A DNA stretch of 9,240 nt from an uncultured beta proteobacterium (GTDB taxonomy: Bacteria > Pseudomonadota > Gammaproteobacteria > Burkholderiales > Burkholderiaceae_C), in contig CAILKA010000451.1 of assembly GCA_903834645.1 (NCBI GenBank), positions 1 to 9,240 on the forward strand. The letters run 5' to 3'. Shown piece by piece: positions 6,136-9,240 of the stretch (its first letter is position 1; the number at the start of each line of letters is the position of its first letter). The notes under the pieces are model-generated. The model had not been told where the DNA came from. It made no database searches and worked only from the letters and a program-made list of their open reading frames with translations. The position numbers were made by a program, and so were the translations under genes.

Positions 6136-8322
6136 TCACCGGCCCTCCGGACGGTCGCTGATGATCTTGGGCGTGATGAACACGAGCAGCTCGGTCTTGT
6201 TCGCCACGCGCGCCTTGTTCTGGAAGAGGTGGCCCACGAACGGCAGGTCGCCGAGCAGCGGGACCTTGTTGAGCTCCTCCTTCTCGACCTGCGTATAGAT
6301 GCCGCCGATCACCACCGTGCCACCGTTTTCCACCAGCACCTTGGTCTTGACCTGCTTGGTGTCGATCGCAAAACCGGCCGTCGTGGCCCGACCCACGCTG
6401 TCCTTGCTGACATCGACATCCAGGATCACGTTGCCTTCGGGCGTGATCTGCGGCTGCACGTCCAGGCGCAGCGCGGCCTTGCGGAACTGGACGTTGGTCG
6501 CGCCGCTGGAGGTCGCGGCCTGGTAGGGCAGTTCCTCGCCCTGCGCGACGGTGGCCTTTTCCTGGTCGGCCGTCACCACCCGGGGGCTGGAGACGATCTT
6601 GCCTCGGCCCGTGGCCTCCAGCGCCGAGAGCTCGAGGTTCAGGAAGCGGTTGGCCGTGGCGCTGAACAGCGACAGTGCGAAGGTCGCAGGCGAGGCGCCG
6701 CCGAAGTTGGAGGTGTTGGCCGGCAGGTTGACAAAGGTCGAATCGTTGAAGGGCAGCGTTCCGGCCGCCGGTATCTGGCTCGTCTGGTACCCCACCGCGC
6801 TGAGGTTGCCGCCTGGCACGATGCGCGTGTCACCCGCCACCGGATAGCCTGGCACGCCGCTGCGCAGGCCGCGCAGGTCGCTTCCCCCCAGGCGTACGCC
6901 CAGCGCGCGGCCGAAGCTGTCGTCAGCCTCGACGATGCGCGCCTCGATGAGCACCTGCCGCACGGGAATGTCGATGCGCGAGATCAGCAGCTGCACCTCT
7001 TCGAGCTTGCTCGGGATGTCGGTGACGAAGAGCTGGTTCGTCCGCGCATCGGCCATGACGCTGCCGCGCGAAGACAGGATGCGCACCGCCTGCCCCGCAC
7101 CTGCGGCGGAGACGCCCGCCCCTCCCGCCTGCCCGGCCAGGCTGCGCGCCACGTCGTCGGCCTTCGTGTAGTTGAGCTGGAAGGGCTGGGTGCGCAGCGG
7201 CTCGAGATCCGAGAGCTTCTTGCGGGCTTCCAGCTCCACCTGCTCGCGCGCGCTGAGCTCATCGCGCGGCGCGATCCACAGGACATTGCCGCTGCGGCGC
7301 ATGCCCAGGCCCTTGCTCTGCATGATGATGTCCAGGGCCTGGTCCCAGGGCACGTCCTTCAGACGCAGCATGATCGTGCCGCTGACGGTGTCGCTGGTCA
7401 CGACGTTGAAGTTCGTGAAGTCGGCGATCACCTGGAGCGCTGAGCGCACGTCGATGCTCTGGAAGTTCAGCGTCAGCTTCTCGCCCGTGTAGCCCGGGCC
7501 GGCGCTGAGCTTGTTCGGATCGGCCCGGGTGGCGCGCACCTCGAGCACGAACTTGTCGTCGGCCTGGTAAGCGATGTGCTCCCACGTGCCACGGGGCTCG
7601 ACGTACACGTTCACCCGGTCGCCGACCTGGCTGCTGGCCACGCTTTGCACCGGTGTGCCGAAGTCCGACACGTCCAGGCGGCGGCGCAGCGGCTCAGGCA
7701 GGCTTGCGCGGGGGAATTCCACCAGCAGGCCCTTGCCCTGCTGGCGCACGTCGGCGGCCGTCTGGCCAGGGGCGAGCGAGACCACGACCCGGCCCGCACC
7801 ATCGGCCGTGCGGCGAAAGTCGATGTCGCGCACGCTTGCCGGGGCGAGCGGCGCCTGGCCGGAGACGCCGGCGGCGCCTTCGAGCACCACGAGCAGCGTG
7901 CGGTCCTGCCACTGCAGCATGTAGGGCACGGCCTGCCTCAGGTTCACCACCAGGCGCAGCCGCTCCCCCGTCTCCACCAACCGGACGCTGCGGGCGTTGC
8001 CCTCCCCGAGTTCGACACTCGTGCGCCCGAGCCCATTGCCCACGCCCGCCAGGTCGATGGACAGGCGGGCCGGAGATTGGGTGGAGAAGACCTGCGGCAG
8101 CGCGGTCACCGGCTGGTTGAGCACGATCCGCACGACCTCGGCGCCCCCGCGGATGCCCGAGCTCACGGCCTGCACCACGATCGGGTTCGCACCGGTCTGG
8201 GCCAGCGCCACCGGCCCGGTGATCAGGGCCAGCCAGGCCGTGATCACCGCCAGGAGCCCGCGCCGGGCCGCACCTCGGAGCAGCCGATCGCACAGACCCA
8301 TCCTGCGCAGCGGCCGCATCAT
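6136..8322 (-). CDS. pilQ: Type IV pilus outer-membrane secretin PilQ
   Basis: PilQ forms the multimeric outer-membrane channel through which the type IV pilus is extruded and retracted. From the ATG at 8322 it has 728 residues, the usual size. Layout: an Arg-rich N terminus and signal peptide ending near VALAQ (about residue 41); two AMIN-type domains (about 48-150 and 164-264), which bind peptidoglycan in this family; the N0/STN domain (about 280-355, LTLNFQSIDV to LWIAPRDE); the N1 domain (about 380-455); and the secretin core (about 455-722). Core motifs include VLIEARIVEADD, SSPRVVTAD, VLVENGGTVVIGGIY, the signature VPLLGDLPFVGHLF, and ELLVFITPKII near the end. The ATG overlaps the pilP stop as ATGA, with AGGA 9 nt upstream. 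A second ATG follows directly at 8319. A GTG at 8367 would add 15 residues inside pilP and is less likely. The lipoprotein gene follows. Confidence 0.97.
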   Translation of the reverse strand: MMRPLRRMGLCDRLLRGAARRGLLAVITAWLALITGPVALAQTGANPIVVQAVSSGIRGGAEVVRIVLNQPVTALPQVFSTQSPARLSIDLAGVGNGLGRTSVELGEGNARSVRLVETGERLRLVVNLRQAVPYMLQWQDRTLLVVLEGAAGVSGQAPLAPASVRDIDFRRTADGAGRVVVSLAPGQTAADVRQQGKGLLVEFPRASLPEPLRRRLDVSDFGTPVQSVASSQVGDRVNVYVEPRGTWEHIAYQADDKFVLEVRATRADPNKLSAGPGYTGEKLTLNFQSIDVRSALQVIADFTNFNVVTSDTVSGTIMLRLKDVPWDQALDIIMQSKGLGMRRSGNVLWIAPRDELSAREQVELEARKKLSDLEPLRTQPFQLNYTKADDVARSLAGQAGGAGVSAAGAGQAVRILSSRGSVMADARTNQLFVTDIPSKLEEVQLLISRIDIPVRQVLIEARIVEADDSFGRALGVRLGGSDLRGLRSGVPGYPVAGDTRIVPGGNLSAVGYQTSQIPAAGTLPFNDSTFVNLPANTSNFGGASPATFALSLFSATANRFLNLELSALEATGRGKIVSSPRVVTADQEKATVAQGEELPYQAATSSGATNVQFRKAALRLDVQPQITPEGNVILDVDVSKDSVGRATTAGFAIDTKQVKTKVLVENGGTVVIGGIYTQVEKEELNKVPLLGDLPFVGHLFQNKARVANKTELLVFITPKIISDRPEGR

Positions 8323-8855
8323 CGGGCCCTGTCCTGGAGATGGAGAACGGCCGAACGCGTCACCCACTCTCCCGCGGCGTCTTGCACCAGTTCCCGGACC
8401 TCGACCCGGGTTTCATCGACTTTCGTGACACGGCCGTAATTCTGACCCAGGTAGTCGCCCTGCTTCACCATGTGAAGCAGGTTGTCGACGCGCAGCAACG
8501 CCACCGCCCGGCCTTGGCGCGACAAGCTGCCCACCATCATCATGAGGTCAAGCGGGTAGGCCTCCAGCGGCTCCTTGCGCCGGTTCAGCTCGGCAGCCAG
8601 GGCCGAGTTGGGCTGCGCGGCCTCCTGCCGCAGGGCCACGCTGAGCTTCTGTGCACTGAAGGGGTCGACCGCCTGCGCACCTTCGTAGGGCTCGGGCATG
8701 AACTGGCGCGGCGGCTGCAGCGGCCTGACCTGGGGCTTGGCCGAGCGGCGCTCGGTGTCGATCCAGGCCTGCAGCTCCTCGAAGCCCTGGGCGCAGCCCG
8801 TGGCCAGCAGCACGACCGCCACGGCGAGGACCGCCTCGCGTCCGGGGCGCTTCAC
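8319..8855 (-). CDS. pilP: Type IV pilus assembly lipoprotein PilP
   Basis: PilP is an inner-membrane-anchored periplasmic lipoprotein that binds the PilN/PilO dimer and contacts the PilQ periplasmic domains, linking the two membrane complexes. The product has 178 residues, normal for the family. It has a lipoprotein signal peptide with lipobox ATGC (Cys21), a Pro-rich flexible linker (about 41-58), the conserved VDPF (63-66), and then the C-terminal beta-sandwich domain with RRKEPLEAYPLD (92-103) and GDYLGQNYGRVTKV (133-146). The start is a GTG at 8855 whose GTGA overlaps the pilO stop by 4 nt, and a good Shine-Dalgarno supports it. Its own stop overlaps the pilQ ATG. The overlaps imply translational coupling of pilO, pilP and pilQ at matched levels. 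Confidence 0.96.
   Translation of the reverse strand: MKRPGREAVLAVAVVLLATGCAQGFEELQAWIDTERRSAKPQVRPLQPPRQFMPEPYEGAQAVDPFSAQKLSVALRQEAAQPNSALAAELNRRKEPLEAYPLDLMMMVGSLSRQGRAVALLRVDNLLHMVKQGDYLGQNYGRVTKVDETRVEVRELVQDAAGEWVTRSAVLHLQDRAR
8332..8335 (-). promoter_or_regulatory. Probable Shine-Dalgarno of pilQ
   Basis: The minus strand reads AGGA here, 9 nt before the ATG at 8322. A second purine patch, AGGG at 8327-8330, is 7 nt before the adjacent ATG at 8319, so initiation could use either of the two consecutive ATGs. Both fit better than the GTG at 8367. Confidence 0.4.
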
Positions 8856-9240
8856 TTGCGCGCTCCCTTGGCCCGCTCCTGGGCCTGACGACGCATCTCC
8901 GCCACCTCTGCCGCATCCAGGTAACGGTAGGTCCGTGCGGTGGCCTCCATCACGAGCAGCGGCGTGCCATCACGACCCGTGACCGGCGTGACCGCCAGGT
9001 TGTGCAGGGTGACGATGCGTGGCAGGTTCGCGATGTCGGCGGCGAATGCGCCGACGTCGTGATAGCGGCCTGTCAGCCGGATCGCGATGGGCAACTCGGC
9101 GTAGTAGTCCTTGATCTCCACTTGCCCAGGCTTGAAGAGCTCGAACTGCAGCCCGCGACCGATGCCCGCCTGGTTGATGTCCGACAGCAGCGCATCCATC
9201 TCGGCCTTGCCCGGCAGCTGCTTTTCCAGCTGGCTCACGA
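8852..9240 (-). CDS. pilO: Type IV pilus inner-membrane protein PilO, C-terminal part (cut by window edge)
   Basis: The last 128 or so codons of PilO are present, reading in from the window edge and ending with TGA at 8852-8854. PilO is a bitopic inner-membrane protein that dimerises with PilN and recruits PilP to form the periplasmic alignment ring of the pilus machine. The visible part is the end of the periplasmic coiled coil (LEKQLPGKAEMDALLSDI) and the ferredoxin-like C-terminal domain. That domain carries the family pattern FKPGQVEIKDYYAELPI, LTGRYHDVGAFAADIANLPRIV. A Lys/Arg/Ala-rich tail follows. The cytoplasmic tail and transmembrane helix lie beyond the edge. The GTG at 9238 is an internal Val codon, not the start. 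The overlap with pilP is 4 nt. Confidence 0.95.
   Translation of the reverse strand, partial: VSQLEKQLPGKAEMDALLSDINQAGIGRGLQFELFKPGQVEIKDYYAELPIAIRLTGRYHDVGAFAADIANLPRIVTLHNLAVTPVTGRDGTPLLVMEATARTYRYLDAAEVAEMRRQAQERAKGARK
8863..8869 (-). promoter_or_regulatory. Shine-Dalgarno of pilP
   Basis: The minus strand reads AAGGGAG here, 7 nt before the GTG at 8855. It lies within the 3' end of pilO. The optimal spacing supports the non-ATG start that overlaps the pilO stop codon. Confidence 0.7.

Noticed and set aside
3240..6161. Long open frames on the plus strand (such as 3240-4457 and 4752-6161) opposite the lipoprotein gene
   Set aside because: They lie antisense to the repeat-encoding gene and are Arg/His/Gly-rich. 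They have no recognisable motif or Shine-Dalgarno, and follow from the GC-rich third positions and the repeated codon pattern of the real gene.
6130..8439. Plus-strand open frames opposite pilQ (such as 6130-7443 and 7576-8439)
   Set aside because: pilQ on the minus strand is unambiguous by its secretin motifs across the same region. The plus-strand translations are low-complexity and typical antisense shadows.

Overview
The window is GC-rich, with coding-strand third positions mostly G or C. All genes lie on the minus strand, so the biological order runs from high to low coordinate: pilO (cut by the window edge), pilP, pilQ, a 5.3-kb gene for a giant Ig-like-repeat lipoprotein, aroK, and the first 34 codons of aroB (cut by the other edge). 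The pilMNOPQ-aroK-aroB order is the classical type IV pilus/shikimate neighbourhood of proteobacteria. The high GC, the tandem-AMIN PilQ and the poly-Gly lipoprotein start suggest a betaproteobacterium, probably Burkholderiales. That assignment is inference; no rRNA or other marker is present.

Region 8319-9240 holds the type IV pilus alignment subcomplex (PilO, PilP), with 4-nt overlaps between successive genes. Region 6136-8322 holds the outer-membrane secretin PilQ, which is complete, with signal peptide, two AMIN-type domains, N0, N1 and the secretin barrel. PilP bridges the inner-membrane PilN/PilO ring to the PilQ periplasmic domains.

Region 753-6089 is the unusual part. A predicted outer-membrane lipoprotein of about 1778 residues sits exactly in the junction where aroK usually follows pilQ directly. 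It carries about eleven canonical bacterial Ig-like (Big_1/invasin-type) domains arranged as a higher-order repeat (AB-AB-AB-C-AB-C-A). These are followed by diverged Ig-like domains, two textbook EF-hand-type calcium loops, and a cysteine-containing C-terminal module that I do not recognise. Its stop codon lies immediately upstream of aroK. Its position suggests co-transcription with the pilus genes and a surface or pilus-associated role, but no function can be proved from sequence.

Region 1-726 holds shikimate kinase (aroK) and the start of 3-dehydroquinate synthase (aroB), two enzymes of chorismate biosynthesis. Gaps between genes are short (60 nt or less). I see no RNA gene, insertion sequence, CRISPR array or convincing terminator in the window.
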